DNA of 64,000 nucleotides from Dromiciops gliroides (taxonomy: Eukaryota > Chordata > Mammalia > Microbiotheria > Microbiotheriidae). The translations under genes and the position numbers were made by a program. Shown here piece by piece: positions 22,698-33,900 of this stretch (position 1 is its first letter; each line of letters starts with the position of its first letter). The notes beneath the pieces are model-generated. The model was not told where the DNA came from. It saw only the letters and a list, made by a program, of their open reading frames with translations, and searched no databases. The DNA is taken from the NCBI RefSeq assembly GCF_019393635.1, contig NC_057861.1, positions 80,049,327 through 80,113,326 of the forward strand, given 5' to 3'.

Positions 22698-23746
22698 TCA
22701 AGACCTCTCTTCGTTCTGAATCCTCTGGTGTTCAGTGACATCAGAGTTAAGCCTAAGCATTTTCTCAAATCTATTACGTTTTCTTGGTTTCGTTTCCATG
22801 TGGATTCTCTGGTGTTCAGTAAGTAACGCAGATTGATTGAAAGCTTTCCCACATGCATTACATTCATAGGGTCTTTCTCCTGTGTGAATTCTCTGGTGCC
22901 TAATGAGATTGGAGCTCTGGCTGAAGGCTTTGCCACATTCTCTGCATTCATATGGGTTTTCTCCATGATGTATTCGTTGATGTCTAACAACATTTGAACT
23001 ATGGATGAAAGTTTTCCCACATTCATTACATTCATAAGGTTTCTCTCCAGTATGAATTCTCTGGTGCTTAATAGCATCAGAGCTCTGACTGAATGTTTTT
23101 CCACATTCATTACATTCATAAGGCTTCTCTCCAGTGTGAATTCTCTGGTGACGGATAAGATTTGAACTCTGGCTGAAAGCTTTGCCACATTCTTTGCATT
23201 CATAAGGTTTCTCTCCATTGTGAATTCTCTGATGTCTAACTACATGTGAGCTGTGAATAAAAGTCTTTCCGCAGTCACTACATTCATACGGTTTCTCTCC
23301 AGAATGGATCCTGTGGTGTTTAATAACATCTGAGCTTTGGCTGAAGGTCTTCCCACATTCCTCACATTCATAGGGTTTTTCTCCAGTGTGAATTCTCTGG
23401 TGTTTAATAATATCTGAATGGCATTTGAAGCTTTTCCCACATAGATCACATTTATGGGGCCTCACTTCTTTGGCATTTCCCTGATGTTTAACAAAATTTG
23501 AATTCTGATTGAAGTTTTCCCCAGATATATTCTGTTTATGGGCTCCCTTCCCTCTGAGAGTTTTCCCAGACAAGGAATCTTTCTGCCTCTCTGAATTGTC
23601 CTCAGTCTTACAAGATTCATGGAACTCTGTTTCCTGGAGTACATCCAGGAGTTCTGAAGATGGCAGCCCTGCATGACGTGATACCGATTCCTCAGGAAAC
23701 TCTTGCTTTGGGGTCCATTTTTCCTTCTTAGCACTGATCTCATAGC
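22698..23746 (-). CDS. Zinc-finger gene A, terminal exon: 8 C2H2 fingers plus one dead finger (GLI4-like locus)
   Basis: Likely a nuclear DNA-binding protein of the Kruppel C2H2 type; the target is unknown. The exon starts after a TTTTAG acceptor (- strand) and encodes 348 residues in phase 1: a leader ([19 protein letters not shown]...), a linker with [16 protein letters not shown], then fingers joined by TGEKP-type linkers. Finger cores in order: KCHSDI, SQSSDV, IHSSHV, SQSSNL, SQSSDA, IHSSNV, SQSSNL, NQSALL. A ninth finger has lost both Cys (now Arg and Phe) and the last His (now Gln). Fingers 5-7 are a copy of fingers 2-4. It is paralogous to genes B and C and convergent with TOP1MT. The start codon probably lies in the exon at 30379-30505. 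A candidate AATAAA on the - strand is at 22419-22424. Confidence 0.9.
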
Positions 23747-23884
23747 CTAAAACAAAACAAGACTTAAATGTTATCTAATTGGGGGGGGGGACATTTCTAA
23801 AAGAAGCCATATATGATGGATGTTAAAAGTACTTTTAAATGTATTAAGTACTAAAGAAGGCAGCATTGCTACTAAATGGAAACC

Positions 23885-24180
23885 CATGGCTATTTCATGT
23901 TTAAAGCCCTTCCCAAACTAGCACCTCTCTTCCTCCCTTTCCAGTCTTCTTACCCTTTACTTACCTTTGCGCATTCCACTGTGCAATGACACTGGCCTAC
24001 TTGCACTTCCTCACACTGACTGTCCCCTCCATCCCAAGTGCCTTCCTTCTAAAATTACCTCTCATCTATACCATGTACATCTCCTATATACGTATTGGCT
24101 TATGTGCTACTTGCCCCATTGGAATGTGAGCTCCTTGGTGGCAGACACCATGTTTTTACCTTTATTTAGCTGACTGGCTA
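23885..24180 (+). mobile_element. L2 relic
   Basis: CACTGACTGTCCCCTCC-type text followed by TGTGAGCTCCTTGGTGGCAG: a decayed L2 3' region. Confidence 0.55.
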
Positions 24181-24278
24181 AATAAGTAAAAATATAGACT
24201 GGGTTAAAAAAAAAACACTTTGTATTAAATATATATTTTTAAAAGACAATCTAGGATCTATAAAGAATTGACACCTTT

Positions 24279-24425
24279 GGGTCAGCTAGATGGTGCAGTG
24301 GATAAGGCACTGGCCCTGGATTCAGGAGTGCCTGAGTTCAAATCCGGCCTCAGACACTTAACACTAGCTGTGTGACCCCAGGCAAGTCACTTAACCCCAA
24401 CTGCCTCACCAAAAAAAAGAAAAAA
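24279..24425 (+). mobile_element. Marsupial tRNA-derived SINE
   Basis: Full copy. AAAGAATTGACACCTTT is duplicated at 24262-24278 and 24426-24442. Confidence 0.92.
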
Positions 24426-24534
24426 AAAGAATTGACACCTTTTAAACAAGCACTATTCTCAAACATGATAAAGCTACAGCAAGTGATTCTCATTTTTTTA
24501 ACCTATCAACCAATTTTTTAAATATTCAAAATCG

Positions 24535-24680
24535 GGGGGGGGGCAGCTAGGTGGCATAATGGATAAAGCACCAGCCTTGGATTCAGGGGGACCTGAGTTC
24601 AAATCTGGCCTCAGACACTTGACACTTACTAGCTATGTGACCCTGGGCAAATTACTTAACACCCATTGCCCTACCCAAAA
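24535..24680 (+). mobile_element. Marsupial tRNA-derived SINE
   Basis: Full copy preceded by a run of nine or more G. Edge repeats are only approximate. Confidence 0.85.
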
Positions 24681-24734
24681 AAAGTATTTGAAATCAATCA
24701 GAAATAGAAATTTTTAAAACTTCAAGAAGTCATA

Positions 24735-24885
24735 CAAAGTAAAGGCTTAGAGCTGGAAGAAACCTAAAGGTCATTCAGATGAAGAAACAGGCGTGAAGAG
24801 GTGAAGTAATTTATCTAGGCAGTATTAAGTAAAAGAATCTGAATTTGAACCCTGGACCTTTGACTCTAAATTCATTGATATTTCC
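24735..24885 (-). mobile_element. MIR relic
   Basis: TCAGATGAAGAAACAGGCG and TTTGAACCCTGGACC. Confidence 0.55.
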
Positions 24886-24889
24886 TCTG

Positions 24890-26180
24890 AAATCTTCAAA
24901 AAGCTGCTTTCCCCAAACACGGGTTGCATGTCAAACTATGCCAGGCATGTTTAGAACTAAGCCAGTGGTAGAACCTCCAGAGTTCTAAACACTTTCACCA
25001 CAGCAACCAGTTCCACTCAGTTATTTAGAAAGTAATCCTGTCCAGAGCCACGATCCAGACAGGAACTTCATCCTGAGTTTCTGTAATACTGGAGAGATCA
25101 AATTTGCTTCCTTGCATTAAGATTTCTAACTTGGTTTTTTGCCTAAATTTTGAGAATTGGGAATAGGCCTTGGAGGCCAGGGATGTTACTGGCTCCTTTC
25201 TTAGATTTATTTCCTATGAACTTCTAGGTATCTCAACTGCAATTCTTATCCATTTTTGCAGCTATTTTCTGTTACTAATTTGGGGAATAGATATAAGCAG
25301 TCTTCCCTATCTTTTTTATTTTATAGCTCTCTTAATTAAGTTTACAAAACATTCAGTAAATATATATGTCAGCTTTTGTTAGTTGTACTCCATTCTTAGA
25401 AGTCCAAATTCCAGTCTCAGACACCATTTTCTAAGCCAGCTATTCACTTAGCAAATTTATTTCTTCTGTATCTCTTGCTTTCAGTCAGCAAAAGTGAAGT
25501 ATAAGCCTATGGTCTTCAGGTGCTCACCCAAATTTTTCATAAACATTAGCAGTATTTTAAAGTTCCTTTTGACAGTATCATTCATACCCACATAAATCAA
25601 CAGAAGAGTCATCTGTTTTGATAAATATTGGAAAGACTTCTGTTGTCTTGGATATGTGCTTCAGAAAGACAACAGACCTCTCTGCTGTGGTTATCAGGCT
25701 GACAATGAACTGCCTTAGTACTCCTGAGGAAGGGACCACCAACTACTCCCAGTTGCTTTTCTCCTCTCCTGTCTTCTCTTTCTTCTCCTTTTGACTCTTT
25801 CTGCATGATCTCTCACCTAAGGTTCTACTAGGTCATCCTTTGGAGGACTTTCAATAATTTCTTTCTTCTCAGAGCATACAGCTCCCTCTTCTTCAAAAAG
25901 TCTTAAATTTATTTAAGTTCTAATTTACACCTGTCTTTCTTCTTTCTTCCTTCATGTAACAATCTTATACTCTCCAACATTCTGACATGGATCAAGTCTC
26001 AACCCTCATCTACCTCATACCCCTCTTTTCCCCCACTGAAACCTTGCCTCTCCTTAGCAACATTTCATTCTCTCTAAGAACCTGGTATGCAAAGAAACAT
26101 CCTTTGAGTCTTTTCTACCTCCTCTAAGAGGAAGATCAATCTATACTTGGAACACAAGTCTTTTGACCATGGTAAAAATG
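24890..26180. other. Unassigned stretch between repeats
   Basis: Read on both strands for KRAB and SCAN exons of zinc-finger gene A; none recognised. Decayed repeat-like text only. Confidence 0.35.
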
Positions 26181-26187
26181 CAGGTAT

Positions 26188-26347
26188 TGGGGCAGCTAGG
26201 GGGCACAGTGGATAAAGCATTAGCCCTGGAGTCAGGGGTACCTGAGTTCAAATCCGACCTCAGACACTTGACACTTACTAGCTGTGTGACCCTGGGCAAG
26301 ACACAACCCCAATTGCCTCACCAAAAAAAAAAAGAAAAAGAAAAAAA
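26188..26347 (+). mobile_element. Marsupial tRNA-derived SINE
   Basis: Full copy, with GCAGGTAT at both edges. Confidence 0.9.
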
Positions 26348-26524
26348 GCAGGTATCAAACATTTGATGGAAGTCAGTCCACAATTTTCCCAGCTCCATAC
26401 TATTTGAGAATTTCAACTTTGTTTTTTTTAACTCCTTGTGGGTGTTTAAGCCTCCACCCAGTGCAGCCATTTTACAATTCATTCCTGGAACAGTTGTGGA
26501 AAATTCAGTATAACAAGACCACTA

Positions 26525-26673
26525 GGGGCAGCTAGGTGGCGCAGTGGATAGAGCACCAGCCCTGGAGTCAGGAGTACCTGAGTTCAAATCCGGCCTCAGA
26601 CACTTAACACTTACTAGCTGTGTGACCCTGGGCAAGTCACTTAACCCCAATTGCCTCTCTTAAAAAAAAAAAA
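26525..26673 (+). mobile_element. Marsupial tRNA-derived SINE
   Basis: Full copy, close to consensus, with a poly(A) tail. Confidence 0.9.
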
Positions 26674-27047
26674 GATCCAACCAGATCTTAAAGTAAAGAG
26701 ATACCAAAAACACAGACCCTCTGGCTCTGACAAGTTTAAGCACGTCTTTATGAACATGTGCAGAAAGGCCAAATGTGTCCTTAGGTTCACCTTATGAAGA
26801 GTGTCAGGAAGTCGGCCTCAGCAGAGAGCCTAATGGCTACAGAGAACAAACCCCCATGAGAACCTGCCTCAAGGAAGACGAAAAAGCAGCTCAGTTTAGG
26901 AAGGGATTATCACCTCTCAGGAGGCATGGTGGAGTTCTTCTATGGTGGGGATAGAGGCCACAAAGAGAGGAAAAGGAAGGAAGAAGCCCTCCTTCTACAG
27001 CCTACCAGAGCCCTAGGAAAGGCCCCCATCCTAGGGGTCAAAGGCAC

Positions 27048-27137
27048 CATAGTAAGCATTCAATTCACGCTTTTTCATTCATTTATCTATCTCATAGTAA
27101 GCATTCAATTCACGCTTTTTCATTCATTTATCTATCT
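27048..27137. repeat. Perfect 45-bp tandem duplication
   Basis: The unit at 27048-27092 (starting CATAGTAAGCATTCAATTC) is repeated without change at 27093-27137. Confidence 0.95.
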
Positions 27138-27424
27138 CACTCCACACACATCAGGCCTTCTGAATTCTCTTATTGCTTACCTCCCTGAAGACCTGGGCTC
27201 CGCAGTTCTTCATCTCCTTCCAGTTGGGAAATCATTTCAGGTTTAGAGACTGGAAACTCTATAAATGGGGGGGAAAAACTTTGGTTTATGCTGGGAGTAT
27301 AGAGCCTTTTACTCTAAGACACAAGTGGAATTCTTTTCTTGGTGGGGAGGATAGATTGTCAGCCAGGATGCTGTGGTAAGTAACCCAGGGCGACCTAAAT
27401 TAACCCTCTCTTTCCCATCCCAGG

Positions 27425-27515
27425 GTTGTGGTAAGCCTCTTTCTATTACCAGCACTTAGCACAGTGCCTGGCACATAGTAGGTGCTTAATGTTTATTGAC
27501 TGACTGACTGGCCCA
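27425..27515 (+). mobile_element. L2 tail fragment
   Basis: TAGCACAGTGCCTGGCACAT followed by AGTAGGTGCTTAATG: the L2 end. Confidence 0.6.
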
Positions 27516-27759
27516 GATACTATGGGACCTACTAGGGCCAGTCTGAGTTAATTTTGCCCTCATGTGGATCGAGCAGAGGGCTTTGGAGACAGTACCTCTT
27601 GCAGGCTGCTCTCACCTAGGAGTCATTGAGTTTGATTATAGTAATTATTTGTCTACTTCCTCCAGCTTTAGTGGTCCACTGCATCAGATGTAAAACTGCT
27701 TCTGGAATGGTAACAGAAGAGAATCTTCTTCATGGAGTTTAGAAGGAAAGAAACGAATC

Positions 27760-27912
27760 CGATCACAGATTTAAAGCTGAAGGGACCATAAGAGGTCATG
27801 TGGTCCATCCTTTTGTTTTACAGCTAAGGAAAGTGGGGACCAGGGAATTTCAGTGACTTGCCCAAGGTCAAGAGGTGGAAGAGAAGCATTTTGAATCTGG
27901 GTCCTCTGCCTT
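27760..27912 (-). mobile_element. MIR relic
   Basis: TTTTACAGCTAAGGAAAGTG and AGTGACTTGCCCAAGGTCAA. Confidence 0.65.
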
Positions 27913-28842
27913 CCCACCCTAACATGAGATAACATTAACAAACCCTTTGCTAAAACTTAGGTAAATTTTGTCTACAGCATTTCCCTGATCTTCCAATTTA
28001 GTAATTCTATCAAAAAAGGGAAAAAAAGTTAGTTTGACATGAGTAGGCTAGTTATTAGTTCAGAGTTAATCAGAGTCAAGCCAGTTCTTTCTTGTAAACA
28101 CTTTGTGGTTTTTTTTAGATGGTCACAAATACTACATTTTAGAATTTTGCCAGGAATTAAGGTTGAGATCACTGGCCTATAACTTACAAATTCTCTCACT
28201 CTTCCCTTTTGTGAAAATCTAAGAAACTTTTTCCCTTCTATCTTCAGATACCTTTCCTGTTGTCTGATTAGCTTTCAGATATTACTGACCGTAGTTCTTC
28301 AGTCACAACCACCATTTCTTTTCATACCCAATTAGATATAGTTTATTTGTACCAAATGACTTAATTTCACCAGGGACTGCCAGGTGCTCTCATACTATCT
28401 TCCTACTTATCCTGAGTATCAGCCATTTTTGTTCAGTTGTTTCCAGGACAAAAGTCATTCTCCTTGGCAGGGAAAAAAAGCAAACAAAATGAGTTGGTAT
28501 GTGATAGAAATAGGACAATGGAGGGATTTGAGGTCTAAGTATTTCATGTCAATATGACTGGAAATCCGCAAGGATGATGTCAGAGAAAAAGGTAGAGAGA
28601 AGATTAGGAAGTGGCACCAGTGAGACTGGAGTGAAGGTGGTCCCAACTCACTGGATAGACCTCAAAAAAGCAAAGGTCACTGAGGAATGATCACGTCACC
28701 ACCAGGTCGTATTAGAACTGTGAGGAGTAGCTACATGGGAAGAGAGTTGCAAGGGACTTCAGATTTGTGAGGGACCACAGAGGTCATCTAGTACAACTCA
28801 TCCACACAAATAAGAATGCCCTCTAACAATCATTATAGGTAG

Positions 28843-28847
28843 AGTGT

Positions 28848-28886
<39 letters not shown>

Positions 28887-28910
28887 AGAGAGAGACAGAG
28901 AGAGAGAGAT
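28843..28910. repeat. (TG)n then (AG)n microsatellite
   Basis: About 17 TG units, then a run of AG units. Confidence 0.9.
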
Positions 28911-29112
28911 GGAGGGGCACACCCCTACCTCCTAAAGCAGATTATTGCCTGAAATACTTGAAGATGTAGAAACATTTGTTTACAATAGAGGTGAGGTCCC
29001 AAATGGAATAATGGGCAAACAAGCAGTAGAGTGAACCGGGTTTGGGGGAAGGACGGGAAAATTAGAGGTGAACAGTGAAAAGAGAAATAGTATGATTAAA
29101 GGCATGATTCTT

Positions 29113-29280
29113 TTTTTTTTTCTTTTCTTTTTTTTTTTTTTTTAGTGAGCCAATTGGGGTTAAGTGACTTGCCCGGGGTCACACAGCTAGTAAGTATTAA
29201 GTGTCTGAGGCTGGATTTGAACTCAGGTCTTCCTGACTTCAGGGCCGGTGCTCTAACCACTGCGCCATCTAGCTGCCCCT
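29113..29280 (-). mobile_element. Marsupial tRNA-derived SINE
   Basis: Full copy. AGGCATGATTCTT is duplicated at 29100-29112 and 29281-29293. Confidence 0.93.
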
Positions 29281-29381
29281 AGGCATGATTCTTAAAACAG
29301 CTGAATGGGTGATGGGGAGTTATTGGAGGTAGGCATGACTGAAGGGGGTAGATTTCAGTTTAACATAAGTAAGGTCTTTCT

Positions 29382-29549
29382 TTTCTTTCTTTTCTTTTCT
29401 TTTTTTTTTTTTTTGCGGGGCAATGGGGGTTAAGTGACTTGCCCAGGGTCACACAGCTAGTAAGTGTCAAGTGTCCGAGGTCGGATTTGAACTCAGATAC
29501 TCCTGAATCCAGGGCCGGTGCTTTATCCACTGCGCCACCTAGCTGCCCC
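29382..29549 (-). mobile_element. Marsupial tRNA-derived SINE
   Basis: Full copy. AAGTAAGGTCTTTCT is duplicated at 29367-29381 and 29550-29564. Confidence 0.93.
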
Positions 29550-29745
29550 AAGTAAGGTCTTTCTAAGGATAAAAGTAGTCCAAAATTAGAATGAGCTGCC
29601 TTGAGAGGCTGTTCAAAGACCGAATGGCAAGCCTCCTTTTGAGGAACATAGGACATAGAGCTTAAAAATATCTTAGAAATTGTCTAGCCCAACCCCTCAT
29701 TTGTTTTACAGACACAGGTCTAGAGTTTGCACCTAAAACCTCGTC

Positions 29746-29890
29746 TTTTTTTTTTGTGGGGCAATAAGGGTTAAGTGACTTGCCCAGGGTCACACAGCTA
29801 GTAAGTGTCAAGTGTCTGAGGTCATATTTGAACTCAGGTCCTCCTGAATCCAGGGCCATTGCTTTATCCACTGTGCCATCTAGCTGCCCC
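29746..29890 (-). mobile_element. Marsupial tRNA-derived SINE
   Basis: Full copy; edge repeats have diverged. Third SINE on the same strand within 0.8 kb. Confidence 0.88.
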
Positions 29891-30020
29891 TAGAACTTCA
29901 TCTTTACAAGATAATCTGTGAGAACCTCCCAAGTCCTTCACAGCCTGAAGTGAGGCAGAGAAAGGTCTGGAAATTGCGGTGATGTGGAAGGTTTGTGGCT
30001 GTACCCCACAACATGGTGTC

Positions 30021-30160
30021 TGATCTTTTTGGTCTTCTATATCATACCAAAAAGACCCTTAGTTGGCCTGTTGTGGGCTCTGAGGTCACCACTTCTCTTA
30101 CAGAACCCAAGATTTGTCTTCTTAATACCTCCCACATCTTGCCACTGCTATTGCTCTAGG
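30021..30160. repeat. Diverged direct repeat, copy 1
   Basis: TTTTTGGTCTTCTATATC, ATACCAAAAAGACCCTTAG and ATACCTCCCACATCTTGCC recur in altered form at 31268-31415. Confidence 0.5.
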
Positions 30161-30234
30161 AAGGGGGTTGTTCATCTTCCCCACTATGGCCCCTCTAACT
30201 TTCTAGACCAAAGTGCTCCTCCCTAGCCACTACT

Positions 30235-30330
30235 CCCCTCTTTGCTGGCAGGGGCTCTGCATTTATATTTGTATCCCAGGGCTTAGCACATTGTCTGGCA
30301 CATAGTCAACAAGTAACAAATGCTTTTTCA
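30235..30330 (+). mobile_element. L2 tail fragment
   Basis: GGGCTTAGCACATTGTCTGG and CACATAGTCAACAAG: a decayed L2 end. Confidence 0.5.
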
Positions 30331-30378
30331 TTCATTCTAAGAGGACAGTGAGTATCATTCTAAGAAACGAGTGAGTAC

Positions 30379-30505
30379 CATGGTGATCATGATAGAAGCG
30401 AAGATGAGCCTGGGGGCTCGGGGGTCCAGGTCGTACTCCAGGTGAGGAGAATGAGATGGCAGGTGGAACAGGAGGCGACCTGCTTGGTGGACCCAGGGCT
30501 GCCAT
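30379..30505 (-). CDS. GLI4-like first coding exon, probable start of zinc-finger gene A
   Basis: On the - strand a pyrimidine-rich acceptor (TGTGCAG, near 30529) is followed by ATG at 30505-30503 in a good start context (G at -3 and +4). The frame reads MAALGPPSRSPPVPPAISFS, then SPGVRPGPPSPQAHLRFYHD and HH, and reaches a possible donor GT at 30378 after one extra base (G). That phase matches the GC at the start of the exon at 23746, giving HHG-YEIS and a protein of about 391 residues. Human GLI4, as I remember it, begins MAALGD...PSVPSPVSLSSPG with a His-rich stretch after it. The donor (GTACTC) is weak and a further exon between the two is possible. Confidence 0.55.
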
Positions 30506-30649
30506 CTCCAAGGACACTTCCTGTTGCTCTGCACAGACAGGACTCAAAGAAAAGAAATACTGTCCTGGTAAAATGAGAAAGGGAGACCATATGGAAATTA
30601 TGATGGAAGTCTAAGCTCCAAGAGAAATGGTGTTTAAAAAAAAAAAAAG

Positions 30650-30770
30650 CCCCTCAGTTTGAATCCCAACTCTGAACAAGTCATTTACCTTTCAGAGCCT
30701 ATTTCCTTATTTCTGAAATGAGGGAGATGTACCAAATGATCATGGAGATCCTTCAAACTCTAAGTCCTGT
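30650..30770 (+). mobile_element. MIR relic
   Basis: TTTGAATCCCAACTCTGAAC and CTATTTCCTTATTTCTGAAA. Confidence 0.55.
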
Positions 30771-31267
30771 GGTAGGAAGCTCAGAAACATCCCTAAAGAT
30801 GAATAGAGTCATCTCTTCCATGAAGTTAAAAGATTAAAAAAAAAAAGAAAGAAATCAACCTAGCAAAGAACCAGGTACTTTACCCAGCTATCAGATTTTA
30901 ATGCCAGTGTTAAAATTTTAGAAAATCACAAACCAGCACTGGTGTAGATGCCAACAGGGAGACAATAAGGAAGGAGGAAAACACCCAAGGCTAGCATGTA
31001 TTATTTGTACTGTATTCAGCTTAGGCATACTCACTGGCCATTAACAGGCTTCAGGATCCAAGGACAGCTGAAGGTATCTGTCCCTGGGATCTGGAATCAG
31101 TCTGTTCTGCTGGGAGTAGGCTGACTCTATGCTGAAAACCTTGCCTTTGTTCTTTTCTTGGGTGAGATAGATGGGCACTTAAGTCCAAATGGTATACAAT
31201 GGACCCTATGTCTCCAAGAATTCCAGGTACACCCAAATCTGGGTTTTGGGATTTTATTTATTTGTTT

Positions 31268-31415
31268 GTTCTGGTCTTCTTTCCTATACCAAAAACACCC
31301 TCAGTTAGTTTGTCTGGGAGGTGGCTCTTGAACCACCATTTCTCCTTCTGGTGATTAAACCTATGGGGCCTAAGACCTGTTTTCAGAATGCCTCCCACAT
31401 CTCATCACCAGAGAT
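31268..31415. repeat. Diverged direct repeat, copy 2
   Basis: TTCTGGTCTTCTTTCC, ATACCAAAAACACCCTCAG and ATGCCTCCCACATCTCATC match copy 1 in order and spacing, with small indels. Confidence 0.5.
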
Positions 31416-32434
31416 GATGAAATAGCTCTGGGCCAATTTGTTGGGCTGGTGGACGATGTAAATACATGTAAGTAACATGTAAATACCAACATACCATGTT
31501 ATCTCCGGTAACCTGTCCAAGGTCCCATCCTGAACAGGGATGGTGGCATTTAAAGGGCCTGGCAGACCCACTGGCCAACATATCAAGTTCTCGACATTCA
31601 ACAGTAGCCAAGCAGGGGGAACCAAACAGATTTTTGCCTTGTATTGGTATGCCTTGCTTTCTGGGAATTTGGGACCATTCTGGACCTAGAAGTGGAAAAG
31701 GGTGAATGCCAAGGAGCTCGGTCTAGGATACTCAGCTCTCCTAAACAAAAGGAATAGATTTTATAGAATCTTAAAGCCGAACAGGACTTCAGAGGAATCC
31801 CCTTCAGGCTCCTCTGAAAGAGAATCTTCCAGTTTAGATTTCCATTTCGCTGTTTTGTTAGGAAGTTTTTCCTTATGTCTAATCAAAATTTCTTTTCAGC
31901 TTCCCCCTGGGCTGGGCACTCTGCCTGGATATAAAAATGCACATAATTTAATGAAGATGGTCTCTGTTTATATTCTATTGGAAAAGTACACCTAGAGGGA
32001 AGTGGTGACCAGGAGTGTAGGCTAAGAGGTCACAGAGATGATGAAAGGAGTCATAGATGACAAATATCTTCTTGATGTAAGTGAATAGATGCCCCAAACA
32101 CCTGTTATAAGTCTCTGCTCTGGAGAATAAAAGGCACTGGGAATAAAAATATGAAAACTGTCTTCAAAGAGCTCTCTGAGGTCCTTTCTCCCTTTGAGTG
32201 ATGCTTCCCCCTCACCTCTTCCCAAGCATCTCCCTGTGTAGGAGCCAGAGACACAACCAAAAGGGACCTCAGGGTTATCTAGTCTGAAACCATCCAGTCA
32301 TATTACAGCTGCCCGACTGACCTCCCTGGGCCTCCATTGGGAGATCCCTCTCCTCCTAGCCTTGCAGAGCTCTGGGGAAAGTGACCACTAACACTCACTT
32401 AAAAGCTGCCCAGACAGCAGGAGATCTTGGGACA

Positions 32435-32595
32435 AGTAACTGGAAGAGACTTTGGAAACCATTCCACCCACCTGCTGTATGTAGACAATAGTAAAATGAA
32501 GCACAGAAAAGTAAAGGGCTTGCCAAGGGTGATGCCAAAGGACAAAGGCTAGACTCTAACTCTGGCCCTCAGATGCCCAGCCCTGCTTTAGGTCA
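32435..32595 (-). mobile_element. MIR relic
   Basis: GTAAAATGAAGCACAGAAAA and GGGCTTGCCAAGGG at the edge of the CpG region. Confidence 0.5.
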
Positions 32596-32619
32596 CCTCC
32601 AGATCAGGGTTGGCCCAGT

Positions 32620-33560
32620 GCTCCTGACTCTCTTCCCAGCGGAGGGAAGTCCCTGCCCCGCAGCTTCCTATCCCCTTTCCCCTACCCGAGTAGAGGGAGG
32701 TGCCCAGCCCGTCCCTTGTTCTGTCCCGTCCCCAGATGAGAGGTGGTGTCAGGGGTCTCAGTTGCAGATCAGGGAGACCCCGGCGCTCCACTCTTCCCAC
32801 CCTTAGATAGGGGAGAGTTCTCCCGCCACCCTGCCCCAGTGCCCCGCACAATTAGCCCCACCCGTCCCGGGGAAAGTTCTTTTCCGTCCTATCCCCAGTT
32901 AACAGGGGTTCAGCCAGCTGATCAGGAGGGTCCCTGAGCTGCACCCGTCCCTCCCCCAGGTAAGGGGGCGGCCCCCTCTCTTGGACAGACCAGCCTCTGG
33001 CTGAAGGAGGTCCCTACAATCGTCTTCAGGTCGGGGTAGGGCTCCCCGCATTCTGTCCTGCCCCTAAGTGAGGGAAGTTCCCACTCTCTGTCAAGTGTGT
33101 GTGTGTGTGGGGGGGCGCTCTCTACGCTCCCAGGGGAAGGAGGGCCCTGCGTTTTGTCCGGTTCCTTCCCCGTGCTCCGTCCGGACCCTTCCCCGTGACG
33201 AGGAACCTTCACCCAGCCCCAAGGGGACCCCAGGACACAACCGAAAGCAGACCCCGCCCGGACACGCACACGGACCCATGGGTAAGGGCTCCCCTACACC
33301 GGGCAGGGAGCGCTTTGGCGGGACCGCGAACCCCGAGGGCGGCACACACTGACCAAACATCCACAGGCCCCGAGCTTGAGCCGAGCCCCCCGCCGGAAGT
33401 GGACCCTCCCCCCTCAGGGGAGCTGCTATGCCCAGGGTCCCCCCTTCTCCCCCCAACACTTCCGGGGTATTCTCCGGAACTGCAGGAAGCTCTTTTGTCA
33501 GATTTCAGTCTGGGGGAGAGGGGGAGGGGCGGAGAGGGAGGTCCTTGGAAAGGAACAAAG
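32620..33560 (-). promoter_or_regulatory. CpG-rich promoter region, probably of zinc-finger gene A
   Basis: About 0.9 kb of GC- and CpG-rich sequence in an otherwise AT-rich window. It contains CCGGAAGT at 33393-33400 and the opposite ACTTCCGG at 33458-33465, which are ETS/GABP-type sites common in zinc-finger gene promoters. It lies upstream of the - strand exon at 30.4 kb. No clear first-exon donor was picked out. The long + strand open frames here are products of high GC content. Confidence 0.55.
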
Positions 33561-33900
33561 AACTAAGGCAGAGAGAGGACCAAAGGAGGCGGGGGTCCGT
33601 ATAGCAGAAAAACCTGGAAAAGGGGGTGGAGGGTTAAGAGACAGGAAGTGCAAGAATTATTCACATTTTACAGAAAAGGAAACCGAGGCCAGGGAAAAGA
33701 TGTGCCTGAAGTCACACAACTCTACTCTGGGCAAAACTTGGGAACAGGATCACAGTGGGAGAAAACCCAATTTTCCTTTGCATCTTCTCAGGATGTAGAT
33801 TATTGTAGTGCAACCTTTGTTATTTTTGTACCTGTGTCTACCTTTCCTCCAAGTTCAATCCTCCCAATATCCCTAACTTTGGCTCTTTAATTTTACATTG

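Noticed and set aside
22670-23218. Second open frames on - overlapping the zinc-finger exons (also 40999-41694 and 60536-61231)
   Set aside because: Shadow frames of the 84-base finger repeat; only the frame with C2H2 residues makes sense.
28190-28320. A possible KRAB exon (CCGTAGTTCTTCAGTC looked like a reversed LENYxNL)
   Set aside because: No second KRAB motif in frame, and no splice sites at the right spacing.
33099-33798. Several + strand open frames of 90-155 codons around 33 kb
   Set aside because: They lie in CpG-rich DNA with few stop codons, match no known protein, and differ in frame without codon preference.
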